From: Dacryopinax spathularia
Taxonomy: Eukaryota > Basidiomycota > Dacrymycetes > Dacrymycetales > Dacrymycetaceae
Reading direction: 5' to 3'
DNA: 64,000 bases
Assembly: GCA_037974965.1 (NCBI GenBank)
Contig: JBBPFI010000011.1
Span: 682,001-746,000, forward strand
Of this stretch, positions 11,597-24,089 are shown one piece after another. Each line of letters begins with the position of its first letter. The stretch's first letter is position 1. The notes under the pieces were generated by a model. That model had not been told where the DNA came from. It saw only the letters and a program-made list of their open reading frames with translations, and did no database searches. The position numbers were made by a program, and so were the translations under genes.

Positions 11597-14500
11597 TTAG
11601 CCAGATGATTCTGCTATGGCTCCAAACTTAATGTTCAATGGTTTGAGAGCCGATGCGTTTTCAGCTTCTTCGCCTTTCTCGTTGCCTTTGCCTTTGCCTG
11701 CTTATATTCAGCCAGGGTTAGACAGCCAAGTTGAGAACACACTTTACCGCGCGCTCCTCTGCCGAGCTGTTCTTCCTCTTCCTCGTCCTCGTCAATGCTT
11801 GTCAGCTCAGACTCCTCACTATTCTCCTCAGCTTTGGCCGCTTTCCCGGCTTCACTGTCACTGCGCTCCGTTTCTGACGGGGGTGAATCGTCGCTGAATT
11901 CGTCTTTTGCAGCAGGCCTGCCTTTCCTCTGGCGCTTTCTGCGGCGTGATGGACTACTGCAGGTGCTTCAGGCGTGTACGCATTCTTCAAGAATACACAA
12001 CACTCACCTTCGATCGCCAGGAATGTTCTCCTTGTCTGCGAGGGCCACACGTTTCCGTCTTATTGGCACGACTCTCGTAGGTTTGACCCCTGGCTCGGTA
12101 TGGAGTTGTGCAAGGATATTCTCAGGTAGGTACATCTTGCGCTGAACCATTGCCGCTTCAGCAGGATCTCGGAACCGAACGAAGACATCCCCAGGCAGGT
12201 CGACCTTCGCGGGGTAGCTCGAGATGCTCCAGTTGTGTTCGGCAGCGAGTCGTTTAAGGAGATGCTGTGCGAGTTCACTAATGACGTATAGGTTCTATGG
12301 CGACCGACCTCAGTGGTTCTTCTTCAAGCATGAGTAGGCACCACCGTTACCTCCGAGAACGAAACATCGACGTCCTGCACGGTCTTCAGCCTACTAGCAA
12401 GATGCCATAGTAAAGGCATATTTTCTGAGGTGCACACGAGGTCGAGATAAAAACGGATATATCTGATGAACTCTCAGCACAGGTCAAACGCAGAACCATA
12501 TTTGGTACCAGACCTTGCAATCTCGCTGAGATCGTCAGGAGTCACGGAGAAGTCCGGGTGATGTGCAAGCACATGAAGTAGGCGAGGAAAAATCATTTCG
12601 AAACATGCCACCCTGGTATCTGTACAGCGGAGGTCAGCCCGAACTGGAGAGAGGAGGAGAGCACGGACTACGAGGAAGGCGGCGCATGCAATTCAGAACA
12701 TAGGAGCGCGCCTGGTCACGAACGATGTCAGTCCTGGAGAACGGTATCTGCGAGCCTTCTCACCTTCTCACGGGGTTCATTTTCGGGATCATGCACAGTC
12801 AGAAATGGGATGACGTTAAAACGAGGTTGAAGTCGAGAACGGGCGCCATATTTCACCAGCTTATTGATAAAAAATAGTCGAACCCCAAAGCAAGTATCCT
12901 GCAAGGACTTTCAGCGTCGCTCGTGGACGAAGCAACAGCATTGCTCACCTGTGCGGTCAGCGCTAACATCAGAAATTTGGCTCCAATCAGCATGTCGTAT
13001 GCTACAATCCTGGCCAGCTTCAAGAGTGATGCGGCCGCTCGGGCTCGGAGGCGCGATTTATCCACAAGACTTTAGCGGTTTAGGAATGCCCTTGCACAGG
13101 ATGTCGCGATACCCACCTCTGCTGGACACCTTGGAATGGCATGCCCCCGGACTCAAGCGTATTGCACAGGAGACTTATAACAGGTTTGGCTATCTCCGTG
13201 GCTTGGACTCCATCGGCATGTGACAGGCAGCGATTGGTACAAATTCGCAGGGCGTACTCTTTCGCTCGCGTGGCCAGCGGAACCTCGGAATCCTCGGCCC
13301 ACTCGTCCTCAGTCTAGTGAGTTGAGCTTGAGCAGGGCTTCGGGATATTCAACATGGTCTCACCTTATGGATCTTCTGATTCCTCATGAACAAGTCTTTG
13401 AGAATGAACAACATGATCACGTCGCTGCACGATTCGAACGCGTCTGGCGCGGAGATTGCCAACTCAGCCAGCGCTGATAAGTGGCCGACCACATAATCCG
13501 GATTTGCAGCATTCAATTTCGCCGCTATCGACTAAAAGAACCACGGTCAGGTCAGTATGGACAGAACATGTGAGAACGAACCTTAGTCAAGGTAGTGGAC
13601 AGCTGGGCTTTGTTTCGAGTATGCGACAACAAACGTGCCGCAAATTTGGCGTGCCGCGGAGAAGTGCCCTCAGCATAGCTAGAAACCTTATCTACCAGAC
13701 GTCTGGTGCTACAATCAGTCTCTGGCAGGCGTGACGGGAAGAGGTGGCGCACCGGTCAGACGGTGCCGATTTGGGGTCTGCGACGAATACGGCGGAAAGA
13801 GTTTGCAAGGATACTTCGGCCAGAAGCTCATTTCCCGCGCCGATAAGGGCTTTGGCAAGCTCGCCTACATGTGGCTGGAGAAGGACCGGACTACATTTTG
13901 AGATTTTCGCCATCAGAGCCCTAATATGTCCCTGCAGGTGGTCGTCTCTTGTTCGCTGCAAGGTTCTCACAAGCTCAGGTATGGAAGAGACGTTGACCAC
14001 CCATGGCGCGAACTTGAGCCAAAGGCTACGAAATGTCGAGATAGTCGAGGGCGCATTACTTTCCATTCTACCAAAGAAATCAGACTGACAAGCTGCAATT
14101 AGCACGCCATAACTGAGAGGTGCAGTACGCTCACTCGGCCCTTAGTGAGTGTCTTGATGTTCGTCTGGGTATCGACGCAAACTCGCAGCATCTTGTACAA
14201 ACGCTTGTCATTCATCTTCGCAAAGGTCCAGAGATCATCAGCCGCTTTGCTCGGCTCGGAGAAATGAGCTGAGGACGAGTGTCAGTCATGTTATTTTACG
14301 GGCCCGCAGACCAGCTCACCTGCAAGATGTTGGATGGAGATCTGCAGCTTTTTTGCCGCCTCCGGATTGTCATTGGCCTCGAGGGTGCCCTGAGAATTTA
14401 GGGAAATCAACAGACTTCGAACAGAGAACTCACAGCAGACGATTCGCAATACGTGATATAGGTCTCGAGAACATTCGTCCTTCTGCAACGTAGAATCAGG

Positions 14501-16519
14501 CAATTGTACGCAAGGGCGCTTCTATGTTCCGTACCCGAGTTGCAGCCCTGCCAGAGTAAACAACGCACCGAGCGCCTTGTCGCCTACGAAGCGGAGAAGA
14601 GTTACTAAGCGTCGGCTCCATTGGGTGTCGTCCTCCTTGTCGGTCGGTAAGGGAAGGATGTAGGCGCAGAAGATAGTCTCGATAAGTCCCCTGCCTTATT
14701 TCAGTCAAGGCGATGGTCGAGTCCGAAGCACACTGTACCTGATGTCGGGACTTGGTTGGGCGAGCGCGTGCAAGAGTTCATCCGGAATCCATGTGACGTG
14801 TGGATTGGGTTGCTCTTCAGAAGATTGCCTGGTAAGATTCTGGAGTCCGTCATGCGCTCATGGGGAGGTAAACATCACTGGACTCACAGATCCTGATACG
14901 CATAGGAATAAAGCTTTGCCAGACATGTGGCCGCTTCGTGCCGGACTGAGGGCTGACACCGCTTATTAGCCGGTTGCTGGAGACATAGATAGTACCCACT
15001 CTCTTGTCTATCACACGTCCGCCTATTGCCTTTAGGGTTTCAGCGCTGATGCGCTGCATGAGTGCATCGTAGTCGAGGCGCGAACAGACTTTGCATGCAG
15101 CTACGCGAACTTTCTCCTCAGGGTCTAGTAACTTGCGTTGTATAACCTCTGTGTGCGTCGGTAAACCACCGTGCGACTGATCTGAATGCCCACCGCACCT
15201 TCAACTTCTCCTGCTTGTTCTGGGTGATTCAGAAGCAGGTCTGGGAGCGCGTCGAGCAATGCGACGCGGACAGCAGCCGCCTTATCATTCTGTCGAAGGA
15301 GCCAGGTACGCCAAGTCGATGGGTACTTCTTCGGTAGGTCTCCACTACCCAACGGCATCTTCTCGGCGAACATTGCACCGAGCGTCTCGGTAGCCAGCAG
15401 CCGTATATCTAGCTCATCCACTCGTAGCTCCTCCTCCAGTTGTGGTACTACGTTGAGCAGCAGCGCAGGACAGCTCCTGTTTAGATGGTTGATCAAGTTG
15501 TGCGCCGCCCGCAAGTCGTCCAAGTCCTCGCCCTTGCCATGTTGAAGAATTATATCCGTGAAATACTGAGGCGCTCAATGAGAATATCATGCACAAAAGG
15601 GGACGACCCATGTACCTGAGACACGTATCGTTGCAGCTTCTCAGCATTCTCGATACAGACGGCAACTGCCAACCTGAATCCGCCCTTGGTTGATGAAGAT
15701 TTCTATTTACGTCCGTATGAGTGCGGTGAAACTCATTTCCAAGGAAGCTGACCTCTTCGTCTTCCAGAAATTGCGCCAGGAGTATTTCGAGCACGTCTTG
15801 TGGGAGAGAATTGCATTCCTCCACTAGTGCCACCAGAATATCGCCCAGATATGCGAAGACGTTGGTCGGTATGTCTTGCCTAAGTTGGGGTTATTTCAAA
15901 CGCTGCGAATGTGAACAAGAGCTATGATACTTTGAGAGATCGAAGAAATTCCGGAATATCTCGGACATCAGTTCGTCTGCCTGAGGCAGATCACAAACCA
16001 GAACCACACTCTTCACGTTCGAGAGAGACTCTAGAAGGTAGAAGTACTCGGTGAAATGGGGGCCATTCGACGTCTTGAGGCCGGTGTAGAGTTGTCGGGA
16101 GAAGAACTGAAAGATGTCCTGTGGCAACATATGAGCGCGTAGAATTATATCAGATTAAGTCACTCCACCTTCAGCTCTGCTGCAGTGTACGGGGCGTCCG
16201 GAGCATACAGCCGCAGCAAGTCGGCAAGACAGCATGCGGCATAGGCCTTGACACCCTTATCCTTGTGCAAGAGAATGGACGTAGAAATGAGCTCCTTGCT
16301 GACCGCCGCCAGTGAGCTGGTCTCGACGCTATCTTGATCCAAGTCTGCCAACTCAGCATGGAGGGCCTGAGCACTGTCAATGTAGAGACCACGTCAGGTT
16401 AGCAGTGAGATCACCTTCAGCTTCCTCTGCAGGGCATCGGTAGACAGCGCCTTTCCAACCAGCTTCTCGTGAAACTGGAGTCTGCGTTTCCCTGGCTGAA
16501 TCTTGCGAGTGGTCACCAT
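11597..16519 (-). CDS. PDS5: sister-chromatid cohesion factor Pds5
   Basis: This is a very long HEAT-repeat protein of the Pds5 family, which binds cohesin, controls its release with Wapl and supports cohesion maintenance. The start is MVTTRKIQPGKRRLQFHEKL at 16519. The classic Pds5 N-terminal segment follows across introns: GVKAYAACCLADLLRLYAPDAPYT, then YLLESLSNVKSVVLVCDLP and ELMSEIFRNFFDL near 15950. Downstream exons are helical HEAT-type sequence throughout. The tail is acidic and basic: SIDEDEEEEEQLGRG, an intron, then a Lys/Gly-rich end and TAA at 11597. It has many short introns. A divergent 203-nt promoter is shared with NAA15 and includes the same double ACGCG element as MIS12, which fits S-phase expression. 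Confidence 0.92.
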
Positions 16520-16722
16520 TGCGATCAGATGAGCGTCCTGCGGAACGAGGTCAAGGCGGTCGCCCCTGTAACATCGCAAGGGTCGCGCGACGCGACGCGC
16601 ATCTCATCCGCCACGTGGAGTGCTAAAAGTGTGCATTAGCACCAGGTAGCCTTCGCATAGCACCCTTAACAATCGCGGGTTGAGCACCAGGGACTGGCTT
16701 CCGCCCTCAATCCATTGCAAGC
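16520..16722. promoter_or_regulatory. divergent promoter PDS5 / NAA15 with double MCB-type element
   Basis: This is a compact 203-nt region between divergent start codons. GACGCGACGCGC at 16589-16600, with ACGCG cores at 16590-16594 and 16595-16599, lies about 70-80 bp upstream of the PDS5 ATG. It is identical over 12 bp to the element upstream of MIS12. Confidence 0.55.
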
Positions 16723-19700
16723 ATGTCTGCAACTATACCGCCCAAAAGAGTGCTACCGCAGAAAGAGGCGGCTCTCTTCCGCACAATCCTTGTGAGGCAA
16801 TGCCGTAGTTAAGCCAATCGATTAGCTGAAGGCGCTCCCAGCAAATGTACGAGACGAAGCTATACAAGAAGGGCATAAAGACAGCAGACACCATCCTGAA
16901 GAAGTTTCCCGAGCATGGAGGTCTATATATGCGCTTTGAATGGCGTACACAGCTGACTCCCTTTCATAGAGACACTTTGCATGAAAGGCCTTATTCTGCA
17001 CAGTATGGATCGCCGAGAGGAAGGGCTAGAACTCATAAGAAAGGGCGTCAGACTGGATCTCACATCTCATATCGTATGGCATGTCTACGGCATTGCGCAC
17101 AAGAGCGAAAAGAATTACGAGGAGACTCTCAAATGCTATCTGCAGGCATTGAAGTTTGACAAGGTGCGTGTAGATATATCAGTTGCATCGACGGACAATG
17201 ACGCCGTGTGCAGGAGAACATCAATATCTTGCGGGAAGTCGCGCAACTGCAGCTACAATTACGTCACTTCGAGGCCCACGTTGAAACTCGCAACATTCTT
17301 CTCCGACTTCGACCGCAACTTCGACAAAATTGGTTCGCTCTGGCTGTTGCATACTATCTAAATGGAGATGACGGTCGAGCACTCACTGTGCTACGGCAGT
17401 TGGGAGGATCACTCAAAGTAATGCGAATCGATCCTTTGACTCTTCCAATGATCATTGCGACTTAAACTCCAGCAGAATCTCGGCGATGGGGATACCGAAC
17501 TTTCAGACATTCTGTTGTTCCATGCAAGGGTACTCGAGGCTACCGGGGATTACGCCGCTGCTCTTGCCTTTCTAGAGGAGAAGAAGGCTGAACATCGTAT
17601 TCTGGACCGGGTTGCCATCAGGCTTTCTAGAGGTCAGTACCCTGCTTTTATGTGTCCTCGCATGTTGTTTATTATTCTACAGCACGGTTGTTGAGCAAGC
17701 TGGACCGCTCAGAAGACGCTCGTCAATCTTGGAAGCGCCTGTTAGAGAGAAATCCCGACTGTTACGAGTATTACCGGGCCTACTTGGCTTGCGAGGGCTT
17801 GTCTCTAGGTCGGGATGTGTTTCATCCTAATATCGCGCTGCTGACTTATTTCCCCGAGGTAGACCATAGTTCTCCAGATGTTCAGCCCCGATTATACGAA
17901 ATGCTCAAGAAACTGAGTTCGTCTTTCAAGGGATCCACCACACCCCTGCGGCTTGCGCTGGACGTAGCAGACGGCGAGGCTGCCTCCTTTATTGCAAGAA
18001 AGGAGCCTGACTGTATTCGCAGATGCGACCTTCCGGAATGACATCCATCCGTACCTTCTTTCCGGTCTCAGGCGGGGCTCACCGTCCCTTTTCTCTGACG
18101 TGAAGTCGCTCTATAAAGATGACGCCAAACGTCTCATTCTTGAAGACGTTGTCCTGCGAATCCGCGAAGAGCTTGCTGCATCGAATACCGTGACGGACAC
18201 TGTGAGGAAAGCAGGTACCTGACTTCCCCCTATTTCTACGGGAAACTAGGATTCTGACCATTCGTAGAGGGAGAAGCACCATCCACCTATCTATGGATAT
18301 TGTATTTCCTGTCGCAACATTACTCTTATCTTCGTCAACACGAGAGGGCCTTGAGTCTAATCAATGAAGCTCTGGAGCACACGCCTGCTTTACCCGAGAT
18401 TTTAATGGTGAAGGCTCGGATTCTCAAGCGCGCTGGTGATCCGTACGGAGCGGCGCAGTGGATGGAGAGGGCAAGGTTGCTCGATGGGCAGGATCGCTTC
18501 CTGAACGGAAAGTGTGCGAAATACTTGCTGCGGTCAGGCCACGTGGACGCGGCGAATAGAAGGTTGGGATTGTTTACCAAAGTACGTCTACAGTTTATCG
18601 CTGGTAGCATTCTGCCCTCATGCTGACGCGTCTGCAGAAAGATGCACCCAGTCCCGGAGCGGATCTCGAGGAGATGCAATCACTCGCCTACTTGCAGCAA
18701 GAAGGCGATGCTTGGCTTGCCCAAGGAAAGTTTGGTAGAGCTTTGAAGAGGTACTGCGCCATCGTCAAGGTGGGTCACATCTCCGCACAGCCGGGTTACG
18801 TGCTCTGAGCTGTTTCTAGATATTCGGTGACTACGAAGATGATCAGTTTGACTTCTATGCTTACTCTCTCCGTAAATTCACCTTTAATGCTTATCTCGAG
18901 TGATTGCCGTTAACTATTTCCAATCTCTTGACACTGATGGGGCTCTGCTAGACTACTTGCCTTCGAAGATCGTCTTCACAGCCATGCCGCCTATCTCCGA
19001 GCTGCCATCGCTGCCGCAAAGGTATGGGTCCTTGCTCCGTTAAGCGTGCAGTTCTTGATCTTCTCATCTAGATCTATATAAAGCTGCATGATGACCCAGA
19101 ATTGCTAAACCAGGGCGAGCAAGGTATTGGTCGCGGAACGGCCGCCGTGCTTCACAACACTCATACCTTGCCAGATAGGCACAATCGGAAGAAAAAACGT
19201 GAAGCAGCGGCTGTCAACGGCGCGGTCATCAATGGCAAAGCCCATGACGTTGCCGGTGCGACGAAGGACGACGACGCCGAGGGCCACAGTTTGCTCGCCA
19301 TCAAAGATCCGCTCGCAAAAGCACACACTCTTTTGGCTCGTGCGGACGGACTCGTCCTGGATCACGTGGAGTATTGGCTCACCACATTTGATGTTGCGTT
19401 CCGTCGACGTGAGTCTCCACTACTTGCTGTCTCCGAAGCCGCGGCGCTCTAAACCACAATGCAGAGCGATACCTGCAAGCTCTCCGAGCCTTGCTCACGG
19501 CCAAGTCCTACCACCCAGAGCATCCCGGAGTGCACATTCGCATTGTACTGCTCGCATCCGAAGGTCCGTCCCCGTCCCCTGTTCAGGCCGTCCTTCTGAC
19601 CTCAAACAGACTGGCCCGCGAAATCTTCTCTCGTGGCGAGGATTGTAGAACACGCAGTGAAGGACATCACGTCGGAGAGGCCGCTAGACCTGTACAATGC

Positions 19701-20088
19701 CGACTACCTGCAACGCAACCCGAATCACCCAGCTGCTATTCTCGCGGCTGCCCAGGCATTACATGGTCTAGATGGAGGCAATCGTTCCGACGAAGTGCAT
19801 AGCCTTCTGCGGCAGCTAGTCCATCCGCAGTGCGAGAGTGACGTGCGGGTACGTCTATTATGCGTCATGTCTGCCAATAGATGGAACCACCACTAACGTT
19901 CGTCTCCTTCCTCATAGACATGTTTGGACGCTCTGCAGTTTGTTGGCGAGGCATTCGGTAGCGAGGCTCGCGAAGTTTTCCGCAAGTCTTGTGCGCAGCG
20001 GTACCCGTTAGCGACTGTCTTCCTACCTCCTGAGGAGCAAGAGGCCCATCGGAGGGCTTTGAAACTGCTGACGGAGGCTAGTGACTAG
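16723..20088 (+). CDS. NAT1: NatA N-terminal acetyltransferase auxiliary subunit Naa15
   Basis: This is the large TPR-repeat subunit that anchors the NatA acetyltransferase (Naa10) to the ribosome for co-translational N-terminal acetylation. The start is MSATIPPKRVLPQKEAALFR. The conserved opening repeats follow: YETKLYKKGIKTADTILKKFPEHG, MKGLILHSMDRREEGLELIRKG and IVWHVYGIAHKSEKNYEETLKCYLQAL. They continue with LRPQLRQNWFALAVAYYLNGD, FHPNIALLTYFPEVDHSS-type sequence and LAKAHTLLARADGLVLDHVEYWLTTFDVAFRR. The end is EEQEAHRRALKLLTEASD, TAG at 20086. The gene is interrupted by many introns of about 50-60 nt. Length, about 900 residues, and repeat order match the family. No defect is seen. Confidence 0.94.
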
Positions 20089-22207
20089 CACATTGTACAG
20101 CGTCTTCTGTCGAGGAACCTGGAAATATATTCATATTGAAACGTGCACTAGCATAGACGTCGCGAACCTTGTGAAAGGGTGAGCGTTTGTCCTCATCAGA
20201 TATGAAGGCACTTGTAGCGTGTGTGTTGTATCGTCTTAAGTTCAGTGCCTATACGCGCTGCGTTTGTTAATGTACAGATGCACCCCGCTTTCCGGTCTAG
20301 AAGCTAGCCCAGGTCGCACAGCTCCTCAGCTCATTTTGCAATACTGTGTCACTACTCCATTACAGCACAGCTCAGTTTTTGAAGACATTGCAGGACTGGT
20401 GTATCTTCAGAGGTCAGTGCTTTTCCATGCCAATATTGAGCATGATGGTGCTAGGATTGAATGATTCCTCATTGCTGGCTTTAATTCATCAAAATAGGTC
20501 CTACACTGCAGACCCACTATTGTGTGAACATGAATTCTGGCTACCTAGCTGATCTGTTTGACCCATTTTGTGTTTGCCACACTGAATTGTACTCTGCAGT
20601 TGACCAGTTGAGTTGACAGTAATCTACTGACGGACTGCTCACCCTCCTTTGTCTGAGAGAGCCACAGTATATTCGCTATTTCTTTGAAGACTCTGGGAAC
20701 ATGCGCTATTCCACTGAGACAGTGTGGCATTGGAAATCCTCAGTACTTCTAGGCATAAGAGGAATCATTACTCCGATGGTGTAATCCTCGCAAGATGGGA
20801 AATAAGATCTTCTGTCACACAGCATCCACGTGAGTGGAATCTTGCCAGGACTAGAGGATAATGCCCGAGAGCCATTCTACTGTGAACAGCAGAGATCGAT
20901 TGTGCAGACTACCACTGGTTATGCTGCTCATCGTGATAGCGCGTGGAGAAAAGAACACATCGGCGCCATGGCCCGGACTGTAGTTAACCCCATCTCCATA
21001 AAACACCTGGGCCACGACAGGCAGGACTGAGCACAACTGACACTTGTAAAACATCCTGTCTACATATAATTCATACCAACGGCAACACAAACAAATCAAT
21101 GAGGGGATGCCGGGACGCGGCCTCCAGATGTATTTTCGGGTCAGCTCGAATCGCCTCTTATGACGCCCGAGATACAAGCGGGCCAAGTATGCAGATTCGA
21201 GGATAAGGCAGTTCTGGAGGGAGGATGAAGCGCTGACTTGCGGGGCGACGAATGCGAGCCCGAGCTGGTTGAGCGAAACGAGAAGCACCGCCCAGTGCGG
21301 CGCTGTCAGAAAGACAGATGGAATTCAGATTCACGCGGACGATACAGGGGTCTTCCTCCGAGAGAGAGACGGGACAAGGACGATCAGATGTCGGTCACGC
21401 ACACTAACACTGTGCTGATCGAGTCATCACTGCGCGGAGGTGCCAAGATGTCAAGCATGGAAGGACGATGAGCGCAGGAGGCCGAGACCCCCAAGGGCTT
21501 GCGACGTCCTTCGGCGGGCATCAATCGGAGCTGCGGCGATCGGCGTCCCGATGTATGCCGAAGTGAGCGAGCTATGCTACCGGTTGAGCCCGGAACGACG
21601 GGACCCTGATTCGATTCCGCGAAATCGGACGTCTTATCGCGCCACCTGTCGCTTGCCGCGTTGCCAGAGGGCTTGCGCGTCCCCCTTGCATTACGTAATG
21701 TGGAATTCTGACGCGCGGTCGGTTCTTCTCTGTTGACAGACCATCAGCGAAAGTTGACGATAGGCAGACATTCTTAGCCTTACCGCCCCTGTCGAACTCA
21801 CTATGGACAGACGCGAGACGAACAAAAGATGCCATTTTTTGCGAACTAGATAGCACCACAGGGAGGCGAGCAACGGCTGGGTGATTCGATTAGCAGGCGT
21901 GCGCAGTGGATGCTTCCAGAAAAGGCTGTGCGCGCTTTTGATCCCTCGTACAGTCCCGCGGCGATGCCTCCGCGCGCGCAGACTCAGCAACGTCGCGCCC
22001 ACGCAGCACCACATCCTCCTTTGTGCCAACCCCCTCCTCGGACCGCATACACATTCCCAACCGGCCCCGCACCTCTCTTTCCCTCCCTTCTTTCCTTACC
22101 ACCAACTGGCTGCAACTCCCCCAAACAACATATAACTCTCATCCAACCCCACCCGAGGTCACCTCTCCCCTTCCCTTTTATCTATTCAACGCATCATCCC
22201 TCTCTCG
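20089..22207. other. 2.1-kb gene-poor region upstream of the bZIP gene
   Basis: This stretch holds the NAA15 3' region, about 1.7 kb with no recognisable protein, and a pyrimidine-rich leader (about 22010-22200) before the bZIP start. The minus strand shows a few spliceable ORFs between 20850 and 21835, described separately. No terminal repeats or transposase-like motifs were found. Confidence 0.4.
21572..21835 (-). CDS. possible small spliced minus-strand gene, unrecognised
   Basis: A minus-strand ATG at 21835 opens MASFVRLASVHSEFDRG. It is followed by a textbook intron at 21783-21730 (54 nt, GTAAGG donor, CTGAT branch motif, CAACAG acceptor), then EKNRPRVRIPHYVMQ and a stop at 21572 (70 residues). 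The product is basic and matches no family I know. A further open stretch lies downstream at 21288-20851 on the same strand. It could be a real divergent transcript, a non-coding RNA or chance, and the intron is the main support. Confidence 0.2.
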   Translation of the reverse strand: MASFVRLASVHSEFDRGGKAKNVCLSSTFADGLSTEKNRPRVRIPHYVMQGGRASPLATRQATGGAIRRPISRNRIRVPSFRAQPVA

Positions 22208-24089
22208 ATGGCGTCTCAACCACCCATCTCTCCCCAGTCGCTCCCCGTCGACTCCCCTATCGAGAACCTCTTCGACTTCGACGCACTCTCTGAACCATCT
22301 GCCCTTGACACATTGCCTTCAGAGCCTTCTCCCCAGCTCAGCTCAGGCACCTCAGAGCAGCTCGTCACCCCCACTTTCTCGCCTGGGAACGGATTACCCC
22401 CTTTCAACCCGACAAGCGGCGACACACCTCATCTCCAGTGGCTCGACGAGGAACTCGCGAAATACAACTTTCCCGATTACTCGGATAACGGTTTCAACGG
22501 CCTTTTCTCGTTTGATAGCTTAAACCCTCGACTTCTTCAAGGCGGTAATCAAAGCGGCCATCCCTCGAGCAAGTGGCCCAACCATATGCCATCGCCTGCA
22601 CAGTCTCAAGCTTCGGCACCCGCTATCGACCCTCATCTCTTCTCAGCCGATACGCTGTCTCCTGGTCTGCCCTCTTTCGATGATATGGATGAAAGCGAGG
22701 ATGAGGATGAGGAAGAAGAAGAGCAGATGGGACGTTCTTCGTCGAAGAGGGCCGTTCCATCAGGTGGAATCACGAAGAAGACAGCCGGTTCGATGAAAGG
22801 CAAGGCCCCGAAACAGGAGAGGAAGGAAATGACGTTGGAGGAATACAAGAAACTGGATCCTAAGGCGAAACGTCAGGAGCGAAATAAGCGGTCTGCACAG
22901 AAATTCCGTGAACGTCGCAAACGTATGTATATCTCCCCCTGCTACCGCACGTTACGATGGCTAATAAGGCACAGAATATATCTCGCAGCTAGAGAACAAT
23001 GTCTCCGAGCGCGATCGCATGATCGCAGCTATCCGTGACGAGTTGGCTTCGTACAAGAGGGAGAACAATGAGTTGCGGAACGAGATTGCAACGCTTCGTT
23101 CTGCGGTCCTTGATGGCCGCGCGGCAATCGTACAGCCAGCTACGCCAAACGCGGCTGAGGTTGCCCCTGCTCCACGTCCTGCACCATCGCCCATGCCAAA
23201 GGTTAATCCCTTCAAGGACATTACGCCGAGCTCGACTTTCTGGGGAGGTGCATCGATGAGCGGTGGTATTACCTCCGTCCACACTACGCTTCTTCCCGAC
23301 CTGGCTTCCAATGGTAGCCTGTCAGCCACCTTGGCAGGCAAACTGCCGCCTACATCCTCTTTCAATATCAACCCTCTGCTGAATTCACCGCCACCACCGT
23401 CCATGACTGTTCGCGGGCTGGAGCCTTTGCCAAATTCATTCGACTCTTTCGCCGAGGAGAACCCTTTCAGCCTCAAATCCATAGACACCTACCGTATGCA
23501 TCTCTGGTCGAGGCTAGCTAAGGAAGCTGGCGCTGTACAGGCCCAGAGGGAGCGGGACAACCTGGAAACCAATCCGACTATCAGCGGTTTGGCAAGCTCC
23601 CTCCGCCCTGCATTCTTCTATGCGGAGGGTAAGGACGATGCATCGAAGAAGGCGGATCTTAAGCAAAGTCATTTGCCCACTCCACCGGCATCTCCGCGCA
23701 CCCAAGCCGCCGACGCCGATTTGCGGCAAGCGTTTTACGCAGCCAGTCTTGCCTCTCAGACGCTTGTTTCGAAGTTGGGCGCGGCATTCTGGGAAGCATT
23801 CTCCGGACCCGCCGGTTCTTCGTCCTCGCCGCTTGACGCCAGCAAGGTTCGCGCTGTCCTGGAGGGGAAGGCTGTGGTTCGAGTAGTGAACCTGGAAGAG
23901 GATCCGGCCGATTCGCTCATCGACAAGATGGGCTCTATGTCACTGAAGGACGCCACTAAGGAAGCGAATCGGAAGATTGGGCCACGCTGCTTCGGCACAA
24001 AGCCCTGCGTGGCTTCCGTCCGTGGTGTTGGGGGGTTGTTTCAGCATGTTCAGTCTGTCTGGCGCGACGCCCCGCTCTCCAGGCGATGA
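22208..24089 (+). CDS. bZIP transcription factor
   Basis: This is a nuclear DNA-binding factor. An acidic Ser/Pro-rich N-terminal region of about 200 residues (PIENLFDFDAL, ESEDEDEEEEEQ) precedes the bZIP. The basic region is ERNKRSAQKFRERRK, and removal of the 52-nt intron at 22923-22974 joins it to QYISQLENNVSERD. The zipper continues MIAAIRDELASYKRENNELRNEIATLRSAV. The core N-x3-A-x2-F-R differs from the Gcn4/AP-1 core N-x3-A-x2-S/C-R. A long tail follows with a Pro-rich segment and ends at 24089. Placing the intron between basic region and zipper is common in fungal bZIP genes. Targets cannot be predicted. An overlapping upstream ORF (21910-22293) starts before it in another frame. Confidence 0.88.

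Noticed and set aside
20089-22207. Transposon remnant in the gene-poor spacer
   Set aside because: Searched by eye for terminal inverted or direct repeats and transposase or reverse-transcriptase motifs; none seen.
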